Positions 43,942 to 57,758 of a DNA stretch of 64,000 nt are shown here, piece by piece. Both the position numbers and the translations under genes were made by a program. Location of the stretch: the NCBI RefSeq assembly GCF_900290235.1, contig NZ_OLMK01000037.1:52208-116207 (forward strand), given 5' to 3'. Position 1 is the first letter of the stretch; the number at the start of each line of letters is the position of its first letter. The notes under the pieces are model-generated. The model made no database searches, was not told the DNA's origin, and worked only from the letters and a program-made list of their open reading frames with translations. This DNA is from Streptomyces sp. MA5143a. Its GTDB lineage: Bacteria; Actinomycetota; Actinomycetes; Streptomycetales; Streptomycetaceae.

Positions 43942-44069
43942 GTTTCACGATGGTGGACTTGCACCCGCGTGGCGAACGCAGGCCGCGTGCAGGTCCGGGG
44001 GTGCCGGGCGGGAGCGGATGAGAGAGGGCCCGCTACGGGTCCGTCCGGCGGTCAGATCAAAGGTGAAGC

Positions 44070-44336
44070 TCAGCCCTTGAGGGAAGCGACCTTGGAAGCA
44101 AGCGCCGACTTCTTGTTGGCGGCCTGGTTCTTGTGGATGACGCCCTTCGAGACGGCCTTGTCGAGCTGACGCGCGGCAGCGCGCTGGTACTCGGTGGCCT
44201 TCTCGGCGTCACCCGCGGCAGCGGCCTCACGGGCCTTGCGGATCGCGGTCTTGAGCGACGACTTGACGGCCTTGTTGCGCAGGCGCGCCTTCTCGTTGGT
44301 CTTGTTCCGCTTGATCTGGGACTTGATGTTCGCCAC
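44070..44336 (-). CDS. rpsT: 30S ribosomal protein S20
   Basis: 88 aa from GTG 44336 (GAAGG about 8 bases upstream). The start ANIKSQIKRNKTNEKARLRN and the Lys/Ala-rich helical body are diagnostic. S20 binds 16S rRNA early in 30S assembly. It is divergent from lepA; the 277 bases between hold both promoters. Confidence 0.98.
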   Translation of the reverse strand: MANIKSQIKRNKTNEKARLRNKAVKSSLKTAIRKAREAAAAGDAEKATEYQRAAARQLDKAVSKGVIHKNQAANKKSALASKVASLKG

Positions 44337-44613
44337 GAATGAGCCTTCTCAGCTACTGGCGACCGAGGACACGCAGGCATGCGGACCCCGGGCACCTTTG
44401 GTTTTCTTTGGGATGTGCCTCCTGCAGAGAGGGCATGAGACACAGCCACCCAGGCTACCAGTGGCTCCGCGAGTGGCCCAAACCCGCCCCAGCCCCGCGC
44501 CCGTGGGACCATGGAGCCTACGCATAGACCCGGTAGACCCCGTTCGTACAGACCCGCTAGATCCGACCCGAGACCGCAGACGGCTGCGGACGCCTCAAGA
44601 ATCAGGACCCTGC

Positions 44614-46482
44614 GTGCCCGCGATCCCTAGCCATGTGCCCGAGCCGAGCCGTACCGACCCGGCTCTGATCCGCAATTTCTGCATCATCGCGCACATCGAC
44701 CACGGCAAGTCCACGCTCGCCGACCGGATGCTCCAGTTGACCGGTGTGGTCGAGCAGCGGCAGATGCGTGCTCAGTACCTCGACCGCATGGACATCGAGC
44801 GTGAGCGCGGTATCACGATCAAGTCCCAGGCGGTGCGTCTGCCCTGGGCGCCGACCGGCGACCCGGGCAACACGCACATCCTCAACATGATCGACACCCC
44901 CGGGCACGTCGACTTCACCTACGAGGTGTCACGGTCGCTGGCCGCCTGCGAGGGGACCGTCCTCCTCGTGGACGCCGCGCAGGGCATCGAGGCGCAGACC
45001 CTCGCCAACCTGTACCTGGCGATGGAGAACGACCTCACGATCATCCCGGTCCTCAACAAGATCGACCTGCCGGCCGCCCAGCCGGAGAAGTTCGCCGAGG
45101 AGCTCGCCAACCTCGTCGGGTGCGACCCCGACGACGTGCTGCGGGTCTCCGCCAAGACGGGTGTCGGGGTCGACGCGCTGCTCGACAGGGTCGTCGCCGA
45201 TGTCCCCGCCCCGGTCGGCGTCAAGGACGCCCCGGCCCGCGCGATGATCTTCGACTCGGTGTATGACTCGTACCGCGGCGTGGTCACGTACGTCCGGGTC
45301 ATCGACGGGCAGCTCAACAAGCGTGAGCGCATCCGGATGATGTCGACGGGCGCCACCCACGAGCTGCTGGAGATCGGTACGAACTCGCCCGAGATGCTGG
45401 GGGCCGACGGCCTCGGCGTCGGTGAGGTGGGCTACCTCATCACCGGTGTGAAGGACGTCCGCCAGTCCAAGGTCGGTGACACCGTCACCAGCCAGCAGAA
45501 GGGCGCCACCGAGGCCCTCGGCGGGTACAAGGACCCCAAGCCCATGGTCTTCTCCGGGCTGTATCCGCTGGACGGCTCCGACTACCCCGAGCTGCGCGAG
45601 GCCCTCGACAAGCTCCAGCTCAACGACGCCGCGCTCGTCTACGAGCCGGAGACGTCCGCCGCGCTCGGCTTCGGTTTCCGTGTCGGCTTCCTCGGGCTGC
45701 TGCACCTCGACGTGATCCGCGAGCGGCTCGAGCGCGAGTTCGGGCTCGACCTGATCGCCACCGCGCCGAACGTGGTCTACCGCGTCGTGATGGAGGACGG
45801 CACCGAGCACACCGTCACCAACCCGAGCGAGTTCCCCGAGGGCAAGATCAACGAGGTGTACGAGCCCGTCGTACGCGCCACGATCCTCGCGCCCACCGAG
45901 TTCATCGGCTCGATCATGGAGCTGTGCCAGACCCGGCGCGGCACCCTGCTGGGCATGGACTACCTCTCCGAGGACCGCGTCGAGATCCGCTATACGCTGC
46001 CCCTGGCGGAGATCGTCTTCGATTTCTTCGACCAGCTGAAGTCGAAGACCCGCGGCTACGCCTCGCTGGACTACGAGCCCACCGGCGAGCAGACGTCCTC
46101 CCTGGTCAAGGTCGACATCCTGCTGCACGGCGACAAGGTGGACGCGTTCTCCGCGATCACCCACAAGGACGCCGCGTACGCGTACGGGGTGCGGCTCGTC
46201 GCCAAGCTGCGCGAGCTGATCCCGCGCCAGGCCTTCGAGGTGCCGATCCAGGCCGCCATCGGCTCCCGGGTCATCGCCCGCGAGACCATCCGCGCCATCC
46301 GCAAGGACGTCCTCGCCAAGTGCTACGGCGGTGACATCTCCCGGAAGCGGAAGCTGCTGGAGAAGCAGAAGGAGGGCAAGAAGCGGATGAAGATGGTGGG
46401 CTCTGTGGAAGTTCCGCAGGAGGCCTTCATCGCCGTGCTGTCCAGTGACGACAGCGCCGGCGGAGCCAAGGGCAAGAAGTAG
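44614..46482 (+). CDS. lepA: Elongation factor 4 (LepA)
   Basis: 622 aa from GTG 44614 (AGGA 7 bases upstream); the product starts PAIPSHVPEPSRTDPALIRNF. This translational GTPase acts on stalled or maturing ribosomes. G domain motifs: AHIDHGKSTL, RERGITI, DTPGHVDF and NKID. LepA-specific C-terminal parts include DYLSEDRVEIRYTLPLAEI and the end KRMKMVGSVEVPQEAFIAVL. Complete. Confidence 0.97.
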   Translation: MPAIPSHVPEPSRTDPALIRNFCIIAHIDHGKSTLADRMLQLTGVVEQRQMRAQYLDRMDIERERGITIKSQAVRLPWAPTGDPGNTHILNMIDTPGHVDFTYEVSRSLAACEGTVLLVDAAQGIEAQTLANLYLAMENDLTIIPVLNKIDLPAAQPEKFAEELANLVGCDPDDVLRVSAKTGVGVDALLDRVVADVPAPVGVKDAPARAMIFDSVYDSYRGVVTYVRVIDGQLNKRERIRMMSTGATHELLEIGTNSPEMLGADGLGVGEVGYLITGVKDVRQSKVGDTVTSQQKGATEALGGYKDPKPMVFSGLYPLDGSDYPELREALDKLQLNDAALVYEPETSAALGFGFRVGFLGLLHLDVIRERLEREFGLDLIATAPNVVYRVVMEDGTEHTVTNPSEFPEGKINEVYEPVVRATILAPTEFIGSIMELCQTRRGTLLGMDYLSEDRVEIRYTLPLAEIVFDFFDQLKSKTRGYASLDYEPTGEQTSSLVKVDILLHGDKVDAFSAITHKDAAYAYGVRLVAKLRELIPRQAFEVPIQAAIGSRVIARETIRAIRKDVLAKCYGGDISRKRKLLEKQKEGKKRMKMVGSVEVPQEAFIAVLSSDDSAGGAKGKK

Positions 46483-46546
46483 CCACCCGCGGGGATCTCC
46501 GCAGGTGCCTGCGGTAGCCGTTGTTACCCCCGGAAACTTGGGCAGG

Positions 46547-46584
46547 ATGCGGGCCCGTCGCGTTTCGGCGCGGCGGGCCCGCAT
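46547..46584 (+). terminator. lepA terminator
   Basis: ATGCGGGCCCGTCGCG/CGCGGCGGGCCCGCAT hairpin, loop TTTCGG. Confidence 0.85.
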
Positions 46585-46696
46585 GTCTTCGGGGCGCGGC
46601 GGCCGCGTGCTCGTACGGTCGTTCTCGGTGAAAAGTGACGGCCCGCCGCCCCTTACGAACCAGCCAACCTCGCTCTACCCTGATCACCACTCGATG

Positions 46697-46712
46697 GTTA
46701 CTCGCGAGTTAA
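46697..46712. promoter_or_regulatory. Palindromic operator-like site before the acyl-CoA ligase
   Basis: GTTACTCGCGAGTTAA, with a perfect ACTCGCGAGT core, lies 16 bases after a TACCCT -10 box, where a repressor (TetR type) would act. Confidence 0.45.
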
Positions 46713-46785
46713 ACAACAGCCGCTTTGAGCCAGCCGCACAGTCCATGCTGACCCTGCCGCACTGTCGCGGGCCCCGGAGGATGTC

Positions 46786-48663
46786 GTGAGCGACACACAG
46801 ACCCTGATCGAGAACCGACCGCCGTCCATGGCGGCCCTCTTCCTGGAGCGCGTGGCGGCCACGCCCGACGCGGAGGCATTCCGCTACCCGGTGCCGCCGG
46901 CCTCGGGCCAGGGTCCTTCGGACTGGAAGCCGCTGACCTGGGCGGAGGCAGCCGCGCGCGTCGACGCCATCGCGGCCGGGCTGGTCGAGCTGGGCGTACA
47001 GCCGGAGGAACGCATCGCGCTGTCCTCCGCCACCAGGATCGAGTGGATCCTGTGCGACCTCGGCATCATGTGCGCCGGCGCCGCCAATACGACGATCTAC
47101 CCGTCGACCAACGCCGAGGAATCGGCGTACATCCTGTCCGACTCGGCGAGCAAGGTCCTCATCGCGGAGAACGCCGAGCAGCTTCAGAAGGCGCGGGAGA
47201 AGAAGGCCGAGCTGCCCGAGCTGACCCATGTGATCGTCATCGACCCCGAGGGCGCCGACCTCTCGGAGGACTGGATCCTCTCGCTGGCCGAGCTGGAGAA
47301 GCGCGGGACGGCGTACCTGGAGAAGAAGCCCGACCTGATCAAGGAGAAGGTCGGCGCGATCACCAAGGACCAGCTCGCCACCCTCATCTACACCTCGGGG
47401 ACCACCGGCCGCCCCAAGGGTGTGCGCCTCCCGCACGACAACTGGGCGTACATGGGCAAGGCCATCGCCGCGACCGGTCTGCTCGGCGCGGAGGACGTGC
47501 AGTACCTGTGGCTGCCGCTCGCGCACGTCATGGGCAAGGTGCTGCTGTCCGGGCACATCGAGGTCGGGCACATCACCGCCGTCGACGGCCGGGTCGACAA
47601 GATCATCGAGAATCTGCCGGTCGTGCGGCCGACGTACATGGCCGCGGTGCCGCGCATCTTCGAGAAGGTCTACAACGGGGTCGCCGCGAAGGCCCGCGAG
47701 GGCGGCGCCGCCAAGTACAAGATCTTCCAGTGGGCGTCCGAGGTCGCCCGCGAGTACGCCAAGGTCAGCCAGGACAACTTCCGCCGCACCGGCACCGCGT
47801 CCGTGCCGTTCGGGCTGGGGGCCAAGCACAAGGTCGCCGACGCGCTGGTCTACAAGAAGCTGCGTGAGGCGTTCGGCGGGCGGCTGCGCGCCTGTATCTC
47901 CGGTTCGGTGGCTCTGGCACCCGAGATCGGCTTCTTCTTCGCCGGCGCGGGCATCCCCATCCTGGAGGGCTACGGCCTGACCGAGTCCTCCGCGGCGTCG
48001 TTCCTCAACCCCGGTGAGGCGTTCCGCACCGGGACGGTCGGCAAGCCGCTCCCCGGCTGCGAGGTGCGCATCGCGGACGACGGCGAGATCCTGCTGCGCG
48101 GCCCCGGCATCATGGAGGGCTACCACGGGCTGCCGGACAAGACCGCCGAGGTCCTGGAGGCGGACGGCTGGTTCCACACCGGTGACATCGGTGAGCTGTC
48201 GCCCGACGGGTACCTGCGGATCACCGACCGCAAGAAGGACCTGTTCAAGACCTCCGGCGGCAAGTACATCGCGCCGACCGAGATCGAGGGCCAGTTCAAG
48301 GCGCTGTGCCCGTTCACGTCCAACGTCATGGTCATCGGTGCCGACCGCAACTTCTGCACGGCCCTCATCGCCCTCGACGAGCCGGCCCTCCTCGGCTGGG
48401 CCAAGGAGAACGGCTTGGAGGGCAAGTCGTACGAGCAGATCATCGCGGCTCCGGCCACGGTGGAGCTCATCGAGGGGTACGTCACCCGGCTCAACCAGGG
48501 GTTGCAGCGGTGGCAGACCGTCAAGAAGTTCCGTCTGCTGCCGCGGGACCTGGACGTCGAGCACGGTGAGCTGACGCCGAGCCTGAAGCTGAAGCGGCCG
48601 GTGGTGGAGAAGGAGTACCAGCACCTCATCGACGAGATGTACGCGGGAACCCGGGAGAAGTAG
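46786..48663 (+). CDS. Long-chain-fatty-acid-CoA ligase (AMP-forming)
   Basis: 625 aa from GTG 46786 with GGAGG 5-9 bases upstream. It activates fatty acids to acyl-CoA via acyl-AMP. Motifs: YTSGTTGRPKG (residues ~203-213), GYGLTESSA, GWFHTGDIGELSPDGYLRITDRKKD and a C-terminal Lys-containing LTPSLKLKR. The length and the FadD15/Faa-type domain order suggest long-chain specificity. The gene is convergent with the response regulator, with only five bases between the two stops. Confidence 0.93.
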   Translation: MSDTQTLIENRPPSMAALFLERVAATPDAEAFRYPVPPASGQGPSDWKPLTWAEAAARVDAIAAGLVELGVQPEERIALSSATRIEWILCDLGIMCAGAANTTIYPSTNAEESAYILSDSASKVLIAENAEQLQKAREKKAELPELTHVIVIDPEGADLSEDWILSLAELEKRGTAYLEKKPDLIKEKVGAITKDQLATLIYTSGTTGRPKGVRLPHDNWAYMGKAIAATGLLGAEDVQYLWLPLAHVMGKVLLSGHIEVGHITAVDGRVDKIIENLPVVRPTYMAAVPRIFEKVYNGVAAKAREGGAAKYKIFQWASEVAREYAKVSQDNFRRTGTASVPFGLGAKHKVADALVYKKLREAFGGRLRACISGSVALAPEIGFFFAGAGIPILEGYGLTESSAASFLNPGEAFRTGTVGKPLPGCEVRIADDGEILLRGPGIMEGYHGLPDKTAEVLEADGWFHTGDIGELSPDGYLRITDRKKDLFKTSGGKYIAPTEIEGQFKALCPFTSNVMVIGADRNFCTALIALDEPALLGWAKENGLEGKSYEQIIAAPATVELIEGYVTRLNQGLQRWQTVKKFRLLPRDLDVEHGELTPSLKLKRPVVEKEYQHLIDEMYAGTREK

Positions 48664-48668
48664 CGAGG

Positions 48669-49237
48669 TCAGCTGCCCTGGTCCCTGGTCACCAGGGAAC
48701 GGAGTTCCTGGACCTGTATGCGGGCCTCCGCCAGGTCCGGGGACTCCTCGGACAGCTGTTTCTCCAGTGCGCTCAGGCGGGACAGGACCTGTTCCGCCTG
48801 TTCCCTCTGCCGTGCCCGCAGGGCCTCCAGCTTGCGGGTCTTGCGGTGCAGCTCCAGGAAGACGCTGACCTTCGCGCGGAGGACCCAGGGGTCGAAGGGC
48901 TTGGTCAGATAGTCGGCGGCGCCGGTGGCGTATCCGCGGAAGGCGTAGCCCATCTCGGCGTCCGTGCCGGTGAGGAAGATGATCGGGACGTCCTTGGTCT
49001 GGTCGAGGCGCTTGAGGTTGGCCGCGGTCTCGAAACCGTCCATACCCGGCATACGGATGTCCAGGAGGACGACGGCGAAGCGCTGCCGCAGCAGGGCCTT
49101 CATGGCCTCCTCGCCGGAACGGGCCCGTACCAGCGGCTCGTTGAGCGATGCCAGGACGGCCTCCAGCGCGATCAGGTTGTCCTCCATGTCGTCGACGAGG
49201 AGGATGCCCGCGCGTCCGTCGGTCCGGTCCTGAGTGG

Positions 49238-49241
<4 letters not shown>
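48669..49241 (-). CDS. Response regulator with C-terminal coiled coil
   Basis: 190 aa from ATG 49241, overlapping the histidine kinase stop by ATGA. The receiver domain has ILLVDDMEDN, VVLLDIRMPGMDG (phospho-acceptor Asp), FLTGTD and YLTKPFDPWVL. There is no DNA-binding domain; residues ~130-185 are heptad-like (LRARQREQAEQVLSRLSALEKQL). A receiver with only a coiled coil matches the OsaB type that pairs with the OsaA kinase in Streptomyces osmoadaptation; this is a similarity of plan, not proof. Confidence 0.9.
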
Positions 49242-53374
<4,133 letters not shown>

Positions 53375-53477
53375 GGTTGCCCACTTCGGTGACTCGGCGC
53401 TTATGAGCGTGGCCAGTCTGTCACTCTGTCCGTGCCGCCTGAGGCCTATTCGTCCGAACTTCTCAGGGAGCCGCTCA

Positions 53478-56186
53478 GTGGGGGCCATTCCGACGCAACG
53501 GGAGACCGTGCCGCGTTCTCCCGATGCGCCCGCGCGTCCGGAGGGCGGGAGCGCCCCCGCGGGCTACGCCGGCGCGGCCTACGTCGGCTCCGTACGCGCC
53601 GGGGCCGACCGGCGCGCGGTGGCGCGGCTGTCGTTGCCGGGTGGGCCGCTCGCGCCCGGAGCCGCCCGGCGCTTCGTCGGCAGCGCGCTCCAGGAGTGGG
53701 CGGACCTCGAACTCCCGGGCGCGGACGCGTTCGGCGGCCGACTGGTCGAGGACGTGCTCGTCGTGGTCAGCGAGCTGGTCACCAACGCGGTCGTCCACGC
53801 CGGTACCGATGTCGAACTGCTGTGCCGCTACGACCGCGACGACGGCACCGCCTCAGGCTGGCTCGTCGTCGAGGTCTCCGACCACCATCCCTCCCGCGCG
53901 GTACGCGACGAGGGCGCCGCCCGCCCGTACCTCGTCGAACGTCCTTACGGCGCCGCCGAGTACGGCCGGGGCCTGCGCCTCGTCGCGGCGGTCTCCGAGG
54001 CATGGGGCATCACGTATCGGACCGGCACGAAGACGGTCTGGGCCCGGCTGTCGGTGGATGGGGCGCTGGCGGTGGACGGGACGCCGGTGGAGGGCGGGGG
54101 GTCGGGGGCGGGGGCGCACGCCGGGCCCGAGGGTGGGGGCGCGGGGGCGTACGCCGTGGGGTCTGGACCGGGGCTCGGGGGCGAGCCGGGTCTTGGGTGT
54201 GAGGGTGACGGCTCGGGCCTGGTCGGGCCTGGTGGCCCGGACGGCTTTGTGGAGACGGTGGGTTCGCTTGCCCCTGAGCCGGTCGCCCCGGGCGGTTCCG
54301 TCGGCGTGGTCGGTCCGGTCGATCCGGACGGCTTTGTGGACACGGTGGGTTCGCTTGCCCCTGAGCCGGTCGCCCCGGGCGGTTCCGTCGGCGTGGTCGA
54401 TCCGGTCGGTCCGGTCGACTCCGTGAACCTGGTCGGCTCCATGAGCCCGGTCGGCTCCGACGCCTTCCGTGACCCCGGTGACTCCACCGGGCTTCCCGGC
54501 CCCGTCGACCGAGGGCCGGCCGATCTCATCGCGCCGGTTCCGCGGCGTGGGGTGGAGGGGGACCGGGAGTGGCTGAACCGGGGCGCCCTCTCGTTCCTCG
54601 CCGAGGCGTCCGACCTGCTCGCCGGTCAGCTCGACGAGGACCTGGTCGCCGCACTCGCCGGACAGCTGCTGGTGCCCCGCCTCGCCGACTGGTGCGCGGT
54701 GTGGCTGGAGGACGAGACCCTCGGCTGGCGCGGCTCCGACGGCTCGCTCGGCCCCGCGCCCCGGCTCGCCCGGGTCTGGCACGGCAGCGAGAACCGCATC
54801 GAGGACCTCCGCAGGGCCCTGGAGAAGGACCCGCCGAGGCTCCCCGAGTCGGTGCGGTCGCGCGCGGTGCCGGTGCCGTGGCCGCGGATGGGGGACGCCG
54901 GGGCCGTGGCGGACACGGGTGCGGCTGCGGGTTCGGGTGCCTCGGCGACCTCGGGTGCCTCGGCGACCTCGGGTGCCTCGGCAACCACAAAGACCCCGGC
55001 GGCTTCGGCGGTCAAGGCGGCTGCGGCGGCGACTACGGGCGCGCCGGAGAATACCGGCGCTCCGCGAAGCTCGGGCGCCCCAGGGAGTACAGGTGCGCCC
55101 GTAAGCACAGGCGCACCCGGAAGCGCGGCCGCGGTCGAGCCGGCCCCCGCGTCGCGGCGGGCAGGCGGGTCGGGGGCGTCGTCCGAAGGCCGGGACGAAG
55201 GGGAGCCCGGAGGCGGCGTCGAGGGCGGGGCGGCGCTCGCGTACCGGCTGATCGCCGGTGGGCGGCCGCTCGGGACGCTCGTGATCGGCCGCGCCGGGCT
55301 GCTCCGTTTCCCGGACGAGTTGACCGGGCTCGTCGAGGACCTCAGCCGCCGGATCGCGCTGGCGATCGGCGCGGCCCGGCAGTACGCCCGCCAGGCCACC
55401 ATCAGCCGCGTCCTTCAGCGCGGGCTGCTCCCGGGCGCGGTCGCCGAGATCCCCGGCGTCACCAGCGCCCTCGTGTACGAGCCGCGCGACAAGGGCGGGC
55501 CCAGCGGTGACTTCTACGACCTGTTCCCGGCGGGCCGGGGCCGCTGGTGCTTCGCACTCGGCGACGTCCAGGGCAAGGGCCCCGAGGCCGCCGTCGTCAT
55601 CGGCCTCGCCCGCCCCTGGCTCCGGCTGCTCGCCCGCGAGGGCTACGGCGTCGCCGACGTACTCGACCGCCTCAACCAGCTCCTCCTCGACGACGCGACA
55701 GAGACGGCCGACGCCGCCGCGCGGGCCCTGGTCACGGCGGGCGACCCCGGCCTCGTCGACCCCGAGGCCTCCCAGACCCGCTTCCTGTCCCTCCTCTACG
55801 GAGAACTCGTCCCCTTCGACGGCGGCGTCCGCTGCACCCTCGCCTCCGCCGGGCATCCGCTGCCGCTGCTCCTCGGGCCCGACGGCGACGTACGCGCCGT
55901 GGCCGAGCCACAGACCCTGCTCGGGGTGATCGAGGACGCGGAGTACGTCTCCGAGACCTTCGAGCTACGCCCCGGCGACACGCTGCTCAGCGTCACCGAC
56001 GGGGTGACCGAGCGGCGCAGCGGGCCCGTGATGTTCGACGACGGCGACGGCCTCGCGAGCGCGCTGGCCGGCTGCGCCGGGCTCAGCGCCGAGCTGATCG
56101 CCGAACGGATCCGTCGACTCGTGCACGAGTTCGGCCAGGGTGCCCCGGAGGACGACCTGGCGCTGCTGGTGCTCCAGGCGGAGTAG
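53478..56186 (+). CDS. SpoIIE-type phosphatase with N-terminal anti-sigma-like ATPase and GAF domains
   Basis: 902 aa from GTG 53478 (AGGGAG 8 bases upstream). Residues ~30-195 form an RsbW/SpoIIAB-like HATPase (DVLVVVSELVTNAVVHAG; GRGLRLV). A Gly/Pro-rich linker contains an 87-bp tandem duplication (54241-54414). A GAF domain at ~355-630 is interrupted by an Ala/Thr/Gly-rich insert (~475-575). The PP2C/SpoIIE domain (~640-900) has GDFYDLF, ALGDVQGKGPEAA and DDLALLVL. Such proteins control anti-sigma-factor antagonists by kinase and phosphatase activities. It diverges from the poly-HAMP kinase, so the three genes probably serve one stress pathway. Confidence 0.9.
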   Translation: MGAIPTQRETVPRSPDAPARPEGGSAPAGYAGAAYVGSVRAGADRRAVARLSLPGGPLAPGAARRFVGSALQEWADLELPGADAFGGRLVEDVLVVVSELVTNAVVHAGTDVELLCRYDRDDGTASGWLVVEVSDHHPSRAVRDEGAARPYLVERPYGAAEYGRGLRLVAAVSEAWGITYRTGTKTVWARLSVDGALAVDGTPVEGGGSGAGAHAGPEGGGAGAYAVGSGPGLGGEPGLGCEGDGSGLVGPGGPDGFVETVGSLAPEPVAPGGSVGVVGPVDPDGFVDTVGSLAPEPVAPGGSVGVVDPVGPVDSVNLVGSMSPVGSDAFRDPGDSTGLPGPVDRGPADLIAPVPRRGVEGDREWLNRGALSFLAEASDLLAGQLDEDLVAALAGQLLVPRLADWCAVWLEDETLGWRGSDGSLGPAPRLARVWHGSENRIEDLRRALEKDPPRLPESVRSRAVPVPWPRMGDAGAVADTGAAAGSGASATSGASATSGASATTKTPAASAVKAAAAATTGAPENTGAPRSSGAPGSTGAPVSTGAPGSAAAVEPAPASRRAGGSGASSEGRDEGEPGGGVEGGAALAYRLIAGGRPLGTLVIGRAGLLRFPDELTGLVEDLSRRIALAIGAARQYARQATISRVLQRGLLPGAVAEIPGVTSALVYEPRDKGGPSGDFYDLFPAGRGRWCFALGDVQGKGPEAAVVIGLARPWLRLLAREGYGVADVLDRLNQLLLDDATETADAAARALVTAGDPGLVDPEASQTRFLSLLYGELVPFDGGVRCTLASAGHPLPLLLGPDGDVRAVAEPQTLLGVIEDAEYVSETFELRPGDTLLSVTDGVTERRSGPVMFDDGDGLASALAGCAGLSAELIAERIRRLVHEFGQGAPEDDLALLVLQAE
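54241..54414. repeat. 87-bp tandem duplication inside the phosphatase gene
   Basis: Two 29-codon units starting DGFVETVGSLAPEPVAPGG and DGFVDTVGSLAPEPVAPGG, nearly identical at the DNA level. Confidence 0.88.
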
Positions 56187-56203
56187 ACGCCGCGCCGGTG
56201 CTG

Positions 56204-56209
56204 GACAAT
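56204..56209 (+). promoter_or_regulatory. Putative leaderless -10 of hemW
   Basis: GACAAT ending seven bases before ATG 56217. Confidence 0.4.
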
Positions 56210-56216
56210 GGAACGC

Positions 56217-57449
56217 ATGCCTTCCGCACTTCCCGACGGTGAGCCCGTTCCCGACGACGGGGCGCTGCCCGCGCACGCCCTGGCCGGGGCGGCCGAGCGG
56301 CCCCTCGGGTTCTATCTGCACGTCCCGTACTGCGCGACCCGCTGCGGGTACTGCGACTTCAACACCTACACCGCGACCGAGCTGCGCGGCACCGGTGGTG
56401 TGCTCGCGTCCCGCGACAACTACGCGGACACCGTCGTCGACGAGATCCGCCTCGCCCGCAAGGTCCTCGGCGACGACCCGCGGCCCGTCCGCACGGTCTT
56501 CGTCGGCGGCGGTACCCCCACGCTGCTGGCCGCCGACGATCTCGTACGGATGCTCGGGGCGATCCGGGACGAGTTCGGGCTCGCGGACGACGCCGAGGTG
56601 ACGACGGAGGCGAACCCGGAGTCCGTGGACCCCGGGTACCTGGCGACACTGCGGGCCGGCGGCTTCAACCGGATCTCCTTCGGTATGCAGAGCGCCCGGC
56701 AGCACGTGCTGAGGATCCTCGATCGGACGCACACACCGGGGCGCCCCGAGGCGTGTGTCGCGGAGGCGCGCGCGGCCGGGTTCGAGCACGTCAACCTCGA
56801 CCTGATCTACGGCACGCCCGGCGAGTCCGACGACGACTGGCGGGCCTCCCTGGACGCGGCGCTCGGCGCCGGGCCGGACCACCTCTCGGCGTACGCGCTG
56901 ATCGTCGAGGAGGGCACCCAGCTCGCGCGGCGGATCCGGCGGGGCGAGGTGCCGATGACGGACGACGACGTGCACGCCGACCGCTATCTGATCGCCGAGG
57001 AGATGCTCTCGGCCGCGGGCTTCGACTGGTACGAGGTCTCCAACTGGGCGACCTCCGACGCCGGCCGGTGCCTGCACAACGAGCTGTACTGGCGCGGCGC
57101 GGACTGGTGGGGCGCCGGCCCCGGCGCGCACAGCCATGTCGGCGGCCTGCGCTGGTGGAACGTCAAGCACCCCGGCGCGTACGCGGGCGCGCTGGCGGCG
57201 GGGAGGTCGCCGGGAGCGGGGCGGGAGGTGCTGTCGGACGAGGACCGCCGGGTGGAGCGGATCCTGCTGGAGCTGAGGCTGAGGGAGGGCGTGCCGCTGG
57301 ACCTGTTGCGGGAGGCCGGCCGCGCGGCCGCGCGCCGGGCGCTCACGGACGGGCTCCTGGCGAAGGAGCCGTACGAGGAAGGGCGCGCCGTACTGACCCT
57401 CCGCGGCCGCCTCCTCGCCGACGCGGTCGTCCGAGACCTCGTCGACTGA
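56217..57449 (+). CDS. hemW: Radical SAM haem chaperone HemW
   Basis: 410 aa from ATG 56217 (ATG 56208 also in frame). The Fe-S motif is CATRCGYCDF (Cys39, Cys43, Cys46). The residue after CD is Phe, as in HemW, whereas true oxygen-independent coproporphyrinogen oxidase HemN has CxxxCxxCxC. VFVGGGTPTLL, EANPESVDPGYL, GFNRISFGMQS and NLDLIYGTPGE are all typical. HemW inserts haem into cytochromes. The gene is often misannotated as HemN. The transmembrane haem-b protein at 30550 is a possible client, which is speculation. Confidence 0.94.
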   Translation: MPSALPDGEPVPDDGALPAHALAGAAERPLGFYLHVPYCATRCGYCDFNTYTATELRGTGGVLASRDNYADTVVDEIRLARKVLGDDPRPVRTVFVGGGTPTLLAADDLVRMLGAIRDEFGLADDAEVTTEANPESVDPGYLATLRAGGFNRISFGMQSARQHVLRILDRTHTPGRPEACVAEARAAGFEHVNLDLIYGTPGESDDDWRASLDAALGAGPDHLSAYALIVEEGTQLARRIRRGEVPMTDDDVHADRYLIAEEMLSAAGFDWYEVSNWATSDAGRCLHNELYWRGADWWGAGPGAHSHVGGLRWWNVKHPGAYAGALAAGRSPGAGREVLSDEDRRVERILLELRLREGVPLDLLREAGRAAARRALTDGLLAKEPYEEGRAVLTLRGRLLADAVVRDLVD

Positions 57450-57758
57450 CCGACCATGAGCCGCCGACCGACCCCGAGCGGGCCGCCCCGGCCACCCCAC
57501 GCGTCTGCCGGGAGACTGTGATCTCGCGGCCGCGGGTCGGTTTGTGGCCGGTCGCGCAGTTCCCCGCGCCCCTTTGCCGCATGGGTGGCGCCCGGCGCGC
57601 TCAAGTGGCGCGTGCCGCGCTGCGGGCCCCCGCCGGCCGACCGGCCGGCCGTCGCCGACCGGGCCGCCCTCGTCGGCCGCCCCGCCGTCCGTCGCGGTTC
57701 CGGCTCTCGCCGGCCGCCCGCCATCCGTCGGCCTGCGAGACCCCCGTGGGGCGACCGG
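57450..57758. other. Convergent intergenic region hemW / DUF3097
   Basis: Contains copy 2 of the dispersed 20-base repeat (57551-57573), then a low-complexity GC-rich stretch. No clear terminator or gene seen. Confidence 0.6.
57551..57573 (-). repeat. Dispersed Streptomyces intergenic repeat, copy 2
   Basis: On the minus strand it reads GGGGCGCGGGGAACTGCGCG plus AC, then a CCACAAACCGACCCGC-like extension; 23 bases identical to copy 1. Confidence 0.85.

Larger units (their letters stand above)
43677..44069. other. Convergent intergenic region holA / rpsT
   Basis: Contains a five-fold GCGCCCCG octamer repeat (43758-43797) and a 21-bp perfect hairpin terminator (43895-43941). I see no supported gene. 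Confidence 0.65.
46483..46785. other. Intergenic region lepA to acyl-CoA ligase
   Basis: Contains the lepA terminator (46547-46584), then a TACCCT -10 candidate (46676-46681) and a palindromic operator-like site (46697-46712). No gene seen. Confidence 0.6.

Noticed and set aside
56217..57449. Annotation as oxygen-independent coproporphyrinogen III oxidase (HemN)
   Set aside because: The fourth Cys of HemN is missing (CATRCGYCDF), which fits HemW.
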